This document shows, one piece after another, positions 7,708-13,635 of a stretch of 24,855 bases of DNA. The position numbers and the translations under genes were made by a program. This DNA comes from a virus, in IMG/VR virus record IMGVR_UViG_3300008459_000361, positions 1 to 24,855 of that record; one strand, given 5' to 3'. The first letter of the stretch is position 1, and every line of letters begins with the position of its first letter. The notes beneath the pieces are model-generated. The model did no database searches. It saw nothing but the letters and a program-made list of their open reading frames with translations, and had not been told where the DNA came from.

Positions 7708-9027
7708 TCATACCATTAGGCTCATGAACCCGTCAACCTTTTCTCCAATGTAGGCAATTTGCTCTGGAGTAATAACAGGGCTAGTACCGTGGAAGAATGT
7801 ATGTGTCATAACGTGGGTTGCAACTGGAAAGTTATCTCTAGCATCTGCAGGGTTCATTAAGTGACTATAAGCAGGCTGAAGCATAATATTACCAGCAAAA
7901 TAAGGACGAGTCTGAATGAGATTTTCTTCGAGATAATCCACAATATCAGATCTTGTAAATGGGGCACCTTTGCGTACGGTGAGTGGGAACGCAAACCAAC
8001 TAGGGTCAGACTTTGCCTGAGCTCTTGGTAGGTGGAAGAATTCTTCATATTTTTCATAAATGTTAAACAATAATTGATAATTGCGTCTACGCAAGGAATG
8101 AATCTGATCAAGTTTTTCTAACTGAACCAATCCCATCGCTCCCTGTACTTCAATTGGTTTTAGATTATAACCAATTTCGTCGTACACATATTTGTGATCA
8201 AAAATTTCACCAGGCATTTCTGGGATCCATTCTTTAAAACGATTGCCACAGGTACCGCATTTTAATTTATTGGCTTCTGGTCCTACACAGTAACAACCAC
8301 GACCCCACTCACGGAAACTACGAAGGATTACTTCTTGTTCATATGTGTTACAGGCAACATAACCACCTTCACCCATGGTCATATGATGTGCAGGATAGAA
8401 ACTGCAACTGGCCATTTCGCCATAGCTACCTAGTGGTTTTCCATCGTAGGTACTGCCCAAAGCATCACAGCAATCTTCAATAAGGATAAGATTATGTTTC
8501 TTAACTAACTCCATAACTTTATCCATATTAGGCGGATTACCTAGTACATGAGCAAAGGTAATAATTTTAATATCTGGATTTTCTGCCAGTACACGTTCCG
8601 CATGATCAGTATCAATATTGAGTGTATCTATTTCAATATCTACAAAGACAGGAGTAAATCCTACCTGTAGAGTTGGATTAAGTGTTGTTGGAAAGCCTGC
8701 AATGGGCATCAATACCTTTGTACCTTTTGGCAAGTTAGCACCCCTCTTACTGGTTAGACTTGCCATCATTAACAAGTTGCTACTAGAGCCACTGTTAGTT
8801 AAAATACCATTGAGTTTACCAAACTGTTTTGGGAACTCTCTTTCAAACTTAAGACATTTGTCTCCCATAACTAACCAACCGTTTAAAAGGGTTTCAGCGG
8901 CACTTACAATTTCTTTTGAATCGAAATAAGGGCCTGCATAGTTAACAAAGTCTTTTCCAGCAACCCAGGTTTTATTAGATTGCTTGGTATCGATGTACGT
9001 TTTAATTTGATCTAGGATTTCTTTCAT
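7708..9027 (-). CDS. rfbH: RfbH-type NDP-4-keto-6-deoxyhexose 3-dehydrase ([2Fe-2S]/pyridoxal enzyme, E1)
   Basis: 439 residues, the usual RfbH length. It has the DegT/StrS aminotransferase fold, but the PLP lysine is replaced: YPAHHMTMGEGG (211-222) has the two His of E1. Cysteines C187, C245, C247 and C257 are placed for a [2Fe-2S] cluster: C187-X57-C245-X1-C247 matches the spacing I recall for E1, and the last gap is nine residues rather than seven. E1 removes the 3-OH of CDP-4-keto-6-deoxyglucose with reductant from a flavo-ferredoxin partner (RfbI/E3), which is not seen here. It is upstream of, and cotranscribed with, the NeuB- and AHAS-like genes and downstream of the GT34-like gene. 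Confidence 0.9.
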   Translation of the reverse strand: MKEILDQIKTYIDTKQSNKTWVAGKDFVNYAGPYFDSKEIVSAAETLLNGWLVMGDKCLKFEREFPKQFGKLNGILTNSGSSSNLLMMASLTSKRGANLPKGTKVLMPIAGFPTTLNPTLQVGFTPVFVDIEIDTLNIDTDHAERVLAENPDIKIITFAHVLGNPPNMDKVMELVKKHNLILIEDCCDALGSTYDGKPLGSYGEMASCSFYPAHHMTMGEGGYVACNTYEQEVILRSFREWGRGCYCVGPEANKLKCGTCGNRFKEWIPEMPGEIFDHKYVYDEIGYNLKPIEVQGAMGLVQLEKLDQIHSLRRRNYQLLFNIYEKYEEFFHLPRAQAKSDPSWFAFPLTVRKGAPFTRSDIVDYLEENLIQTRPYFAGNIMLQPAYSHLMNPADARDNFPVATHVMTHTFFHGTSPVITPEQIAYIGEKVDGFMSLMV

Positions 9028-9028
9028 T

Positions 9029-9673
9029 TTATCTCACTATAAGGGTTGAATAATATTCTGCTAATTTAACTCGTTCTGGAAGGAAGATACCTGGCCATTG
9101 GATTACCCAATCACCGTGTTGCCATTGTCCGTTAGTTCCAAGAAAGTCATATGGTTTATAACGATCTCCATAGATCTTATAATCATAAGAATTGATATCT
9201 CTTTGGGGAACTACTTTAATTTGTTTCTTGTAATTTGGATAGCTATCCTTAATTGCCTTTTGTTCGCCTTCCCAATGCCAGTGCAATGTTGCAGTAACAT
9301 CTCGAATCATTCCCCAGTACTCTTTACTTTCGGGGGAGTTCTTTATAAGAATACTATCAGAGTTAAAGCCATTGCAATCGGTTGCTATAATCATTTGGTA
9401 ATTATCGTCAACTTTATCCTCCATTCTAGTAGTCATGTTGGTAATCATAAGATCACAACCCGTCCACCATACCCATTCGTAGTTTGCAGGATCATGCAAC
9501 ATTCGATTAATAAAGTCTACTTTATGCATCTGACCACCGTGACCATGCACAGTTAGAATTTCGTGTACTGCGGCATAGCCATGACGTTCACAATATTCTT
9601 TTTTATTTTGAAACCAAGTTATATCAGCAAGAGGCTGATATCCTTCGTCGTGGAAACTTATAATTGCATTCAT
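9029..9673 (-). CDS. Glycosyltransferase, GT34-like (GMA12/MNN10 type)
   Basis: 214 residues from the ATG at 9673 (MNAIISFHD), which has AAGGA 8 nt upstream. An in-frame longer start would run into the upstream gene. Features of galactosyl/mannosyl-transferases of the GMA12/MNN10 group: WVWWTGCDLMITN near 75-87 (acidic metal-binding strand), NSDSILIKNS (acceptor strand) and HGDWVIQWPG near 185-194. It probably transfers a hexose onto a phage- or host-surface glycan built by the same operon. Confidence 0.8.
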   Translation of the reverse strand: MNAIISFHDEGYQPLADITWFQNKKEYCERHGYAAVHEILTVHGHGGQMHKVDFINRMLHDPANYEWVWWTGCDLMITNMTTRMEDKVDDNYQMIIATDCNGFNSDSILIKNSPESKEYWGMIRDVTATLHWHWEGEQKAIKDSYPNYKKQIKVVPQRDINSYDYKIYGDRYKPYDFLGTNGQWQHGDWVIQWPGIFLPERVKLAEYYSTLIVR

Positions 9674-9684
9674 GTCTCGATCCT

Positions 9685-10497
9685 TTAAAAATAATGTCCG
9701 TTTATTCTTGGGAACCAAACATCGCCCCAGCCATGCGGGCTTTTAAATGCATGCCAATCTTTTCTTGTTTCGCACCAGAATGTTTTACCTAATCCAATTG
9801 CAATACATAATGCTACAGATTGATTTCCCATAAACTGCTCACAACCTTGAATGATTTGAGCCATTTCGAGAAGATCTTTAATTGGACGATATTCTATTTT
9901 AACATTGAAATCTTTTTCAAATGCTTCGTGTTCGTCGGGTGTACCAATGAATACAGCATAATCTCCAAGTCCCTTGCTGACCCAATCTACCCATTGTTCG
10001 CCATTGCAGCCATACAAATAACGATTGGTTCTATTAATTACGACAGGTTTACCTGGAATTTTAATAGGATCTACAGGTGTAAGCCATGGTTCTAAAAGAA
10101 GCTTTTTGCTGAGTGCAGGATCATATATGTCCCATCCTTGTGTAAGGGCATAGCACTCTGTTTGATTACCTTGCCAGCCTTTAAGAAGGTGCATTTTCCA
10201 GTGGTCTTCAAAAGTATGTGTAGTTTTTTGATCAGTGTAGATTCCAACTTTAGTAAGATAGTCCTGTGCTTCTAGCAAAGGAATAAGCATTTCTGCATCT
10301 TTTTGAGTGTATCTTCCTTTATGGTACCCTTCCGGTTCCCTACCAAATAATTTTCTTACACCTTCATCCATTGCGTTGAGTTTAACGTACATTTCTCCAC
10401 CGCCTAGTATTTTAACTACACATAAGCTGTAGAGGGAGTCGCCAAATGACCCGCCGGTCATAAAAATATTGTTATTGTTAGAATTCATAGTATTCAT
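9685..10497 (-). CDS. GT-B-like glycosyltransferase (heptosyltransferase-fold) protein
   Basis: 270 residues. GGSFGDSLYSLCVVK near the N-terminus resembles the GxxGDxxxxxP segment of GT9-like enzymes, and QFMGNQSVALCIAIGLGKT near 235-253 resembles their C-terminal donor-site SxxxHLAxALG strand. It is the first gene of the minus-strand sugar cassette. Start choice is open: ATG 10497 overlaps the -10 box of the only promoter seen, so translation may really begin at ATG 10488 (MNSNNNN) on a nearly leaderless transcript. Neither start has a convincing ribosome site. Confidence 0.7.
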   Translation of the reverse strand: MNTMNSNNNNIFMTGGSFGDSLYSLCVVKILGGGEMYVKLNAMDEGVRKLFGREPEGYHKGRYTQKDAEMLIPLLEAQDYLTKVGIYTDQKTTHTFEDHWKMHLLKGWQGNQTECYALTQGWDIYDPALSKKLLLEPWLTPVDPIKIPGKPVVINRTNRYLYGCNGEQWVDWVSKGLGDYAVFIGTPDEHEAFEKDFNVKIEYRPIKDLLEMAQIIQGCEQFMGNQSVALCIAIGLGKTFWCETRKDWHAFKSPHGWGDVWFPRINGHYF

Positions 10498-10525
10498 TAT
10501 ATAAGTATTTAATAGTCAATGTCAA
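10496..10525 (-). promoter_or_regulatory. Sigma70-type promoter of the sugar cassette
   Basis: On the minus strand TTGACA (10525-10520) is followed after 18 nt by TATAAT (10501-10496). The spacer carries ATTAAAT as in the other promoters of the window. It drives the whole 1518-10497 operon. The -10 box overlaps the first possible start codon of the leading gene. Confidence 0.7.
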
Positions 10526-10558
10526 GCCCCAATAAATATCTTCAACGTTAAGGACTAC

Positions 10559-11374
10559 ATGCGTAAACTTGATTTTTTCTCTGCCGAACAACAAGACGAA
10601 TTTGTTGCCAATGTGTTTCGTCTTAAAGAAAATGGAATATTTTTGGACGTAGGGTCTGCACATCCAATTGTTGCTAACAACACCTATGCCCTAGAATATA
10701 ATTTTAATTGGACGGGGTATTGTTTTGACCTGTACCGTATCATGCCCGGATATTGGGATGGTAAAGAAAAAGTTTGGGTAGATAGTAATTGGTATGACAA
10801 ACGGCAGGCTCCTTGGTGTCAGCTAGATGTAACTTCTGAAGAATTTACAGATTTTTTAAGAAACCATTTTCCTAAAGGAACTATAGTTGACTATATATCT
10901 CTTGACGTTGACATGCCAGACCGCAGCCTTTCTTTAATAGCATTAGAACGAATTTTAAATTCTGAAATTGAATTTAAATGTTTAACTTTTGAACACGAAG
11001 TTTATAAATGGGGACATTCGTACAAAGAGGCAGCGGCTGATCTACTTCGTAAGAGAGGATTCGTATGTATAATAGAAAATACTCGGATGTACGGTGGCGG
11101 TATGTTGCCAGACGCCCAGCAGTACAACGAAGATTGGTGGGTCCACAAAGATCATTTTGATCAGGCTGTACTAGATTTCTATGTTCGAAATATGTATTAT
11201 TTTGATGCCGTACAGGCACTCCGGAGATCTTTAGGAAATGACTACACAGCCCATCGCCACTCTAATCAAGCCTTTCCAACTCAGATGGATTACTTTATAT
11301 CCGACACGCATCAACAGTCACATGTATGTTTAAACCATCCGTGGAAACCGGCGTACAATTTAGATTTAATTTAA
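10559..11374 (+). CDS. FkbM-family-like methyltransferase
   Basis: 271 residues. Motif I is IFLDVGSAHP (27-36), followed by NNTYALEYNFNWTGYCFD, which corresponds to the SNTYxLExxLGWxGxxIE segment of FkbM proteins. VDYISLDVDMPD (110-121) matches the IDFLSIDVEG strand. The C-terminal 100 residues have no recognised family. FkbM enzymes O-methylate sugars or lipid-linked glycans, so this may cap the glycan made by the divergent cassette. ATG 10559 is preceded by AAGGA. It is transcribed away from the cassette out of the same intergenic gap. Confidence 0.8.
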   Translation: MRKLDFFSAEQQDEFVANVFRLKENGIFLDVGSAHPIVANNTYALEYNFNWTGYCFDLYRIMPGYWDGKEKVWVDSNWYDKRQAPWCQLDVTSEEFTDFLRNHFPKGTIVDYISLDVDMPDRSLSLIALERILNSEIEFKCLTFEHEVYKWGHSYKEAAADLLRKRGFVCIIENTRMYGGGMLPDAQQYNEDWWVHKDHFDQAVLDFYVRNMYYFDAVQALRRSLGNDYTAHRHSNQAFPTQMDYFISDTHQQSHVCLNHPWKPAYNLDLI

Positions 11375-11403
11375 AATGTTGTAAAAAAGCCACAAAATAG
11401 TAG

Positions 11404-11432
11404 TTGACACAGGGACTAAATAAATATACAAT
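11404..11432 (+). promoter_or_regulatory. Upstream promoter of the tRNA array (P1)
   Basis: TTGACA at 11404-11409, 17-nt spacer, TACAAT at 11427-11432. Positions from -35 to beyond -10 are nearly identical to a second promoter 93 nt downstream, and the following leader is also partly repeated. Confidence 0.85.
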
Positions 11433-11471
11433 AGACACATAGATAGTTAAAAGGTTAAGTGGAACAAATTA

Positions 11472-11492
11472 TTTTTGCCAAAATAGCAAAAA
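11472..11492 (+). other. Hairpin between the two array promoters
   Basis: TTTTTGC (11472-11478) and GCAAAAA (11486-11492) form a 7-bp AT-rich stem with a 7-nt loop, just before the second promoter. It could be a weak terminator or pause for P1 transcripts, but no T-run follows. Confidence 0.45.
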
Positions 11493-11496
11493 GAGG

Positions 11497-11525
11497 TTGA
11501 CACAGAGACTAAATAACTGTACAAT
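11497..11525 (+). promoter_or_regulatory. Downstream promoter of the tRNA array (P2)
   Basis: TTGACA at 11497-11502, 17-nt spacer, TACAAT at 11520-11525. It shares TTGACACAG.GACTAAATAA with P1. Its leader holds a small hairpin ACAGCA-atgg-TGCTGT (11536-11551). Confidence 0.85.
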
Positions 11526-11582
11526 TAACACATAGACAGCAATGGTGCTGTTCATGTAAACAAAAGGTTTAGAGAGAAACAA

Positions 11583-11729
11583 ATGCAATCGTTCAATAGA
11601 CATCAACAATTTAATACGATGCCCAAACAGGCAGGCGTTATAGCCTGTTCTTGGTTATCGATTAATGCGGGAAGTCTATCATATGATCGTACACCAGAGA
11701 TTTCAAGGGTCCGGAGGACTGTCGTGTAA
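11583..11729 (+). CDS. Small hypothetical protein (48 residues), first gene after array promoters
   Basis: ATG follows GAGAGAAACAA, a plausible ribosome site. The product is basic and Ser/Gln-rich with no recognised motif. The DNA also contains an internal inverted repeat (ACAGGC/GCCTGT near 11627-11648) and a GGGTCC that can pair with GGACCC about 11759-11764, so the stretch may instead be, or also be, a structured RNA. A T-rich terminator-like hairpin follows. Confidence 0.5.
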   Translation: MQSFNRHQQFNTMPKQAGVIACSWLSINAGSLSYDRTPEISRVRRTVV

Positions 11730-11771
11730 CACACACAAGTATACACAACAAACTTCAAGGACCCTAGGATT

Positions 11772-11797
11772 AAAAACCCTGGGGTTTTTTGTTTTTT
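11772..11797 (+). terminator. Terminator-like hairpin
   Basis: AAAAACCC followed by GGGGTTTTTT and more T's forms an A/C-G/T stem with a U-tract. It lies between the 48-residue and 55-residue genes. If it works fully the tRNA array downstream would need readthrough, so it is probably an attenuator. Confidence 0.6.
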
Positions 11798-11807
11798 AGA
11801 TTGGAAA

Positions 11808-11975
11808 ATGATAGAACAAGATAGTAAGAAACAACGAGAGATAGAATTTACGCGGCAGCACACGCTATCGCCTGAGCAGTTTAAAAAGCTGATTGAGGGA
11901 AAGATAGCTCGTGCCCAAGTATATTCTAAATCGGTAAGAAAGCGAGAGACGGTCCTTCAACAAGACTATCGTTAG
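11808..11975 (+). CDS. Small basic hypothetical protein (55 residues)
   Basis: A highly charged, helix-prone protein (SPEQFKKLIEGKIARAQ) ending in TAG. It has no hydrophobic segment and no family I recognise. The start ATG is preceded by TTGGAAAA, a weak site. It is the last protein gene before the tRNA array, which follows on the same strand without another promoter. Confidence 0.55.
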   Translation: MIEQDSKKQREIEFTRQHTLSPEQFKKLIEGKIARAQVYSKSVRKRETVLQQDYR

Positions 11976-12041
11976 AATCGCAGACGTGTTTATAGGAAAC
12001 GAGATCCTAGTCCGCACGTAAAATATGGACGAATGGGCGGC

Positions 12042-12164
12042 CTACCGGATGGATTATCCTTGTGTGGATAAAAAAATGGTAGCGTATTAAAGCATTCTCA
12101 GGCCGCAAGGCAAGTGGGTTCATCCATGAAGAGTGCTTTAATACACACATTCGCAAGAGTGTGT
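12042..12164 (+). ncRNA. Structured leader RNA ahead of the tRNA array (candidate)
   Basis: Three consecutive structures are visible. CTACC (12042-12046) pairs with GGTAG (12078-12082) and encloses the 6-bp hairpin TTATCC/GGATAA (12054-12071). A 15-bp helix (12084-12098 with 12130-12144, one G-U pair) encloses GCC-GCAA-GGC (12102-12111, GNRA tetraloop) and TGGG-TTCA-TCCA (12115-12126). ACACAC/GTGTGT (12143-12164) ends 3 nt before tRNA-Tyr. No open reading frame or known RNA family fits. Base pairing was assigned by eye. Confidence 0.45.
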
Positions 12165-12167
12165 TAT

Positions 12168-12256
12168 GGAGCTTGATCCCTACGGCGGACTGTAAATCCG
12201 TTGCCTTAATATGTAGGGTGGTTGGCAATTAGGTTCGATTCCTTCAGGCTCCACCA
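12168..12256 (+). tRNA. tRNA-Tyr(GTA), atypical, without a normal D-arm
   Basis: Acceptor ggagctt/aggctcc, anticodon arm gcgga-CTGTAAA-tccgt (GTA, Tyr), T-loop TTCGATT, A73 and CCA are present. Only about 10 nt separate the acceptor from the anticodon stem, so no D-arm can form. CCCTAC (12178-12183) there is complementary to GTAGGG (12213-12218) in an unusually long 27-nt variable region. The T-stem has only three good pairs. It may be functional with an unusual fold, or decaying. Confidence 0.7.
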
Positions 12257-12261
12257 GTTTT

Positions 12262-12320
12262 AGGATGTTTTCAGCAAATTAAAATCTTTTCTTGAAAAAA
12301 AGCCAAAAATACATCCTGTT
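12262..12320 (+). ncRNA. E1: T-armless tRNA-like spacer element
   Basis: Closing stem AGGATGT (12262-12268) / ACATCCT (12311-12317). D-like hairpin TTT-CAGC-AAA. Anticodon-like arm CTTTT-CTTGAAA-AAAAG (loop C-T-TGA-A-A, a Ser-like triplet). An 8-nt A-rich segment sits where the T-arm would be. It ends in G-TT, with no CCA. It lies between tRNA-Tyr and tRNA-Ile and is a member of a five-copy family (E1-E5). Confidence 0.55.
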
Positions 12321-12326
12321 GTATTT

Positions 12327-12400
12327 CCTCTTGTAGTTAAATGGTATAACAGTCGGCTGATAACCGGCCATTACAAGTTCGATTCTTGTCGAGAGGACCA
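12327..12400 (+). tRNA. tRNA-Ile(GAT)
   Basis: Acceptor cctcttg/cgagagg, D-arm gtt..aac, anticodon arm gtcgg-CTGATAA-ccggc, T-arm acaag-ttcgatt-cttgt, A73, CCA encoded. It decodes ATT/ATC. Confidence 0.95.
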
Positions 12401-12407
12401 AGTTTAT

Positions 12408-12485
12408 GTAGGAGTGGCCGAGTGGTCCAAGGCAACTGATTGCAAACCAGTAAAACCGCCAGTTCAAATCTGGCCTCCTACTCCA
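12408..12485 (+). tRNA. tRNA-Cys(GCA)
   Basis: Acceptor gtaggag/ctcctac, D-arm gccgag..ggc, anticodon loop TTGCAAA with an A-C mismatch at the loop-closing pair 31-39, T-arm gccag-ttcaaat-ctggc, discriminator T (usual for Cys), CCA encoded. Confidence 0.93.
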
Positions 12486-12490
12486 GTTTA

Positions 12491-12565
12491 GGTCTCAAAG
12501 TGTTCATGGACGCACACAAGCCTGTCACGCTTGAAGAAGGGGATCGTTACCCCTTGGGACCGCCA
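12491..12565 (+). tRNA. tRNA-Asp(GTC) with unusual T-loop
   Basis: Acceptor ggtctca/tgggacc, D-stem gtg/cac, anticodon arm caagc-CTGTCAC-gcttg (GTC), discriminator G (Asp identity), CCA. The T-stem AGGGG/CCCCT closes a loop ATCGTTA instead of TTCGANN, so the T54-A58 pair is replaced by A54-T58. A second, normal Asp(GTC) lies at 12879. Confidence 0.85.
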
Positions 12566-12573
12566 AGTTTTAT

Positions 12574-12648
12574 TCCACAGTAGCACAGCGGTAGTGCAGT
12601 TGGCTGTTAACCAATTGGTCGTAGGTTCGATCCCTGCCTGTGGAGCCA
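12574..12648 (+). tRNA. tRNA-Asn(GTT)
   Basis: Acceptor tccacag/ctgtgga, anticodon loop CTGTTAA in a TTGG/CCAA stem, T-arm gtagg-ttcgatc-cctgc, discriminator G, CCA encoded. Confidence 0.95.
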
Positions 12649-12653
12649 ATTTT

Positions 12654-12728
12654 GCCCTTTTATCCTTAATGGTAGAGGTCCTGTTTTGTAATCAGGGTGT
12701 GTGGGTTCGATTCCTGCAAAGGGCACCA
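12654..12728 (+). tRNA. tRNA-Thr(TGT)
   Basis: Acceptor gcccttt/aaagggc, anticodon arm cctgt-TTTGTAA-tcagg (TGT, one T-T mismatch at the loop end), T-loop TTCGATT, A73, CCA. Followed after 5 nt by element E2. Confidence 0.93.
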
Positions 12729-12733
12729 GTTTT

Positions 12734-12789
12734 AGGATACTTTCAGCAAACTCAAATCTTTTCAATGGATGAAAAAAGCGTATCCTGTT
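12734..12789 (+). ncRNA. E2: tRNA-like spacer element
   Basis: Closing stem AGGATAC (12734-12740) / GTATCCT (12780-12786), then GTT. D-like hairpin TTT-CAGC-AAA as in E1. The central hairpin is CTTTTCA-ATGGA-TGAAAAAG (one bulge), without a canonical 7-nt anticodon loop. It lies between tRNA-Thr and tRNA-Glu. Compared with E1 the closing stem differs at paired positions (TGT/ACA to TAC/GTA) and stays complementary. Confidence 0.5.
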
Positions 12790-12797
12790 ATTTTTAT

Positions 12798-12874
12798 ACT
12801 TCGTTCGTCTACTTGGTTTAGGACACTAGACTTTCAATCTGGAAAAACGGGTTCGAATCCCGTACGAAGTACCA
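12798..12874 (+). tRNA. tRNA-Glu(TTC)
   Basis: Acceptor acttcgt/acgaagt, anticodon arm ctaga-CTTTCAA-tctgg, T-arm acggg-ttcgaat-cccgt, A73, CCA. One of two Glu(TTC) genes (the other at 14913), which differ in acceptor and discriminator. Confidence 0.93.
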
Positions 12875-12878
12875 ATAT

Positions 12879-12954
12879 GCCGTTGTAGTCCTCTGGGTAG
12901 GGCACCTGATTGTCTATCAGATTTAGGCGGGTTCGATTCCCGTCGGCGGCGCCA
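12879..12954 (+). tRNA. tRNA-Asp(GTC), canonical copy
   Basis: Acceptor gccgttg/cggcggc, D-stem gtcc/gggc, anticodon loop TTGTCTA (GTC), T-arm gcggg-ttcgatt-cccgt, discriminator G, CCA. Confidence 0.93.
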
Positions 12955-12957
12955 AGT

Positions 12958-13170
12958 TTTGTAAGTGTCAGCAAGAGAATGTCATGCTGTCTAGGTTTCT
13001 TCGAAGGACCGAAACAGTAGAAGGTGATGGGTTCAACTCCCAACCACTCGGAAGGGTGGTGTCTGTAACGGAGACAAACTGGACTAGTATCTCAAGTGAC
13101 GTACCGAGTCCCGGCCGGCTTAATTACACGGGTGAATGGTGTCAATAACGATGGTGATACTACTTACAAA
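12958..13170 (+). ncRNA. Long structured spacer RNA between tRNA-Asp and tRNA-Ala (candidate)
   Basis: TTTGTAAGT (12958-12966), 4 nt after the Asp CCA, pairs exactly with ACTTACAAA (13162-13170), 9 nt before the Ala tRNA. The 195 nt inside contain several local stems: CAGCA/TGCTG, GTTTC/GAAAC, TGGG-TTCAACT-CCCA, ACCAC/GTGGT and GTCT/AGAC. Just inside the 5' strand is TCAGCAA, the word conserved in the E elements. No credible open reading frame and no tRNA with CCA was found. Confidence 0.45.
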
Positions 13171-13179
13171 TTCAATATG

Positions 13180-13253
13180 GGGGGAGCCGAGGGCGGCGGC
13201 GTTGCCTTGCAAGCATCGTGACTACAAGGGTTCGATACCCTGGTCCTCCACCA
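13180..13253 (+). tRNA. tRNA-Ala(TGC), divergent
   Basis: Six of seven acceptor pairs (gggggag/gtcctcc), anticodon loop CTTGCAA (TGC) on a stem with one mismatch, T-loop TTCGATA, A73, CCA. The D-arm is reduced (gcc-gagggc-ggc) and GC-rich. A canonical Ala(TGC) lies at 13403, so this copy may be free to drift. Confidence 0.75.
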
Positions 13254-13259
13254 AATTTT

Positions 13260-13334
13260 GCCCCTGTCGTTCAATGGACAGGATACTACGCTACGAACGT
13301 GGGGATGGAGGTTCGATTCCTTCCGGGGGCACCA
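13260..13334 (+). tRNA. tRNA-Arg(ACG)
   Basis: Acceptor gcccctg/cgggggc, anticodon arm ctacg-CTACGAA-cgtgg. ACG is normally edited to ICG to read CGN. T-arm ggagg-ttcgatt-ccttc, A73, CCA whose last A begins the next spacer helix. Confidence 0.94.
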
Positions 13335-13402
13335 ATTAAAAAACATTCTAAAGACGTATAACGCAATGCCCTTTGACGGCTAGAATAGAGTGTTTCTTAA
13401 TT
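13334..13402 (+). ncRNA. Long-helix spacer element between tRNA-Arg and tRNA-Ala
   Basis: 13334-13350 pairs with 13386-13402: 17 positions with one A-C mismatch and one G-U. The helix uses the terminal A of the preceding CCA and ends immediately before the first base of tRNA-Ala (13403). The 35-nt interior can form GCC-CTTTGAC-GGC (13369-13381) and a small CGT/ACG hairpin. Confidence 0.5.
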
Positions 13403-13477
13403 GGGGGATTCATATACTGGGTATTATGCCTGCCTTGCACGTAGGTCAAAAGAGTTCGATTCTCTTATCCTCCACCA
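13403..13477 (+). tRNA. tRNA-Ala(TGC), canonical copy
   Basis: Acceptor gggggat/atcctcc, anticodon arm cctgc-CTTGCAC-gtagg, T-arm aagag-ttcgatt-ctctt, A73, CCA. Confidence 0.93.
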
Positions 13478-13483
13478 ATTTAT

Positions 13484-13558
13484 GGCTCTTTAGTGTTAAC
13501 GGCAGCACGACAGTCTCCAAAACTGCTAGTGGGAGTTCGAATCTCTCAGGGGTCGCCA
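13484..13558 (+). tRNA. tRNA-Trp(CCA)
   Basis: Acceptor ggctctt/aggggtc with several G-T pairs, anticodon loop CTCCAAA (CCA) on CAGT/ACTG, T-arm gggag-ttcgaat-ctctc, discriminator G, CCA encoded. Followed after 5 nt by element E3. Confidence 0.94.
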
Positions 13559-13563
13559 AGTTT

Positions 13564-13627
13564 AGGTTGCGTTCAGCAAACTTTATACATTTGACTTTTA
13601 ATCAAAACCGTAAAAAAGCAACCTGTT
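13564..13627 (+). ncRNA. E3: T-armless tRNA-like spacer element
   Basis: Closing stem AGGTTGC (13564-13570) / GCAACCT (13618-13624). D-like hairpin GTT-CAGCA-AAC. Anticodon-like arm TTTGA-CTTTTAA-TCAAA (loop C-T-TTT-A-A, Lys-like). An 11-nt A-rich segment replaces the variable loop and T-arm. It ends G-TT without CCA. Nearly identical to E4 except in the anticodon-like triplet. Confidence 0.6.
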
Positions 13628-13635
13628 ATTTTTGT

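Noticed and set aside
10531-10538. T4-like late promoter (AATAAATA before the FkbM-like gene)
   Set aside because: It differs from TATAAATA at one position and occurs once in a clear position; AT-rich chance matches are common here, so it is not called.
11542-11559. Five-codon ATG frame in the P2 leader hairpin
   Set aside because: The ATG lies in the hairpin loop with no ribosome site; too short to support.
12958-13170. Group I intron or an intron-containing tRNA
   Set aside because: No conserved P/Q/R/S core could be recognised, and no split tRNA halves flank the stretch; both flanking tRNAs are complete.
12834-13346. Minus-strand open frames across the tRNA array (for example 12834-13043 and 13164-13346)
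   Set aside because: They are the complements of tRNA genes. Phrases such as GNRTRLNLIDNQ or GFEPVFPD are the usual spurious translations of T- and anticodon arms, and none has a ribosome site.
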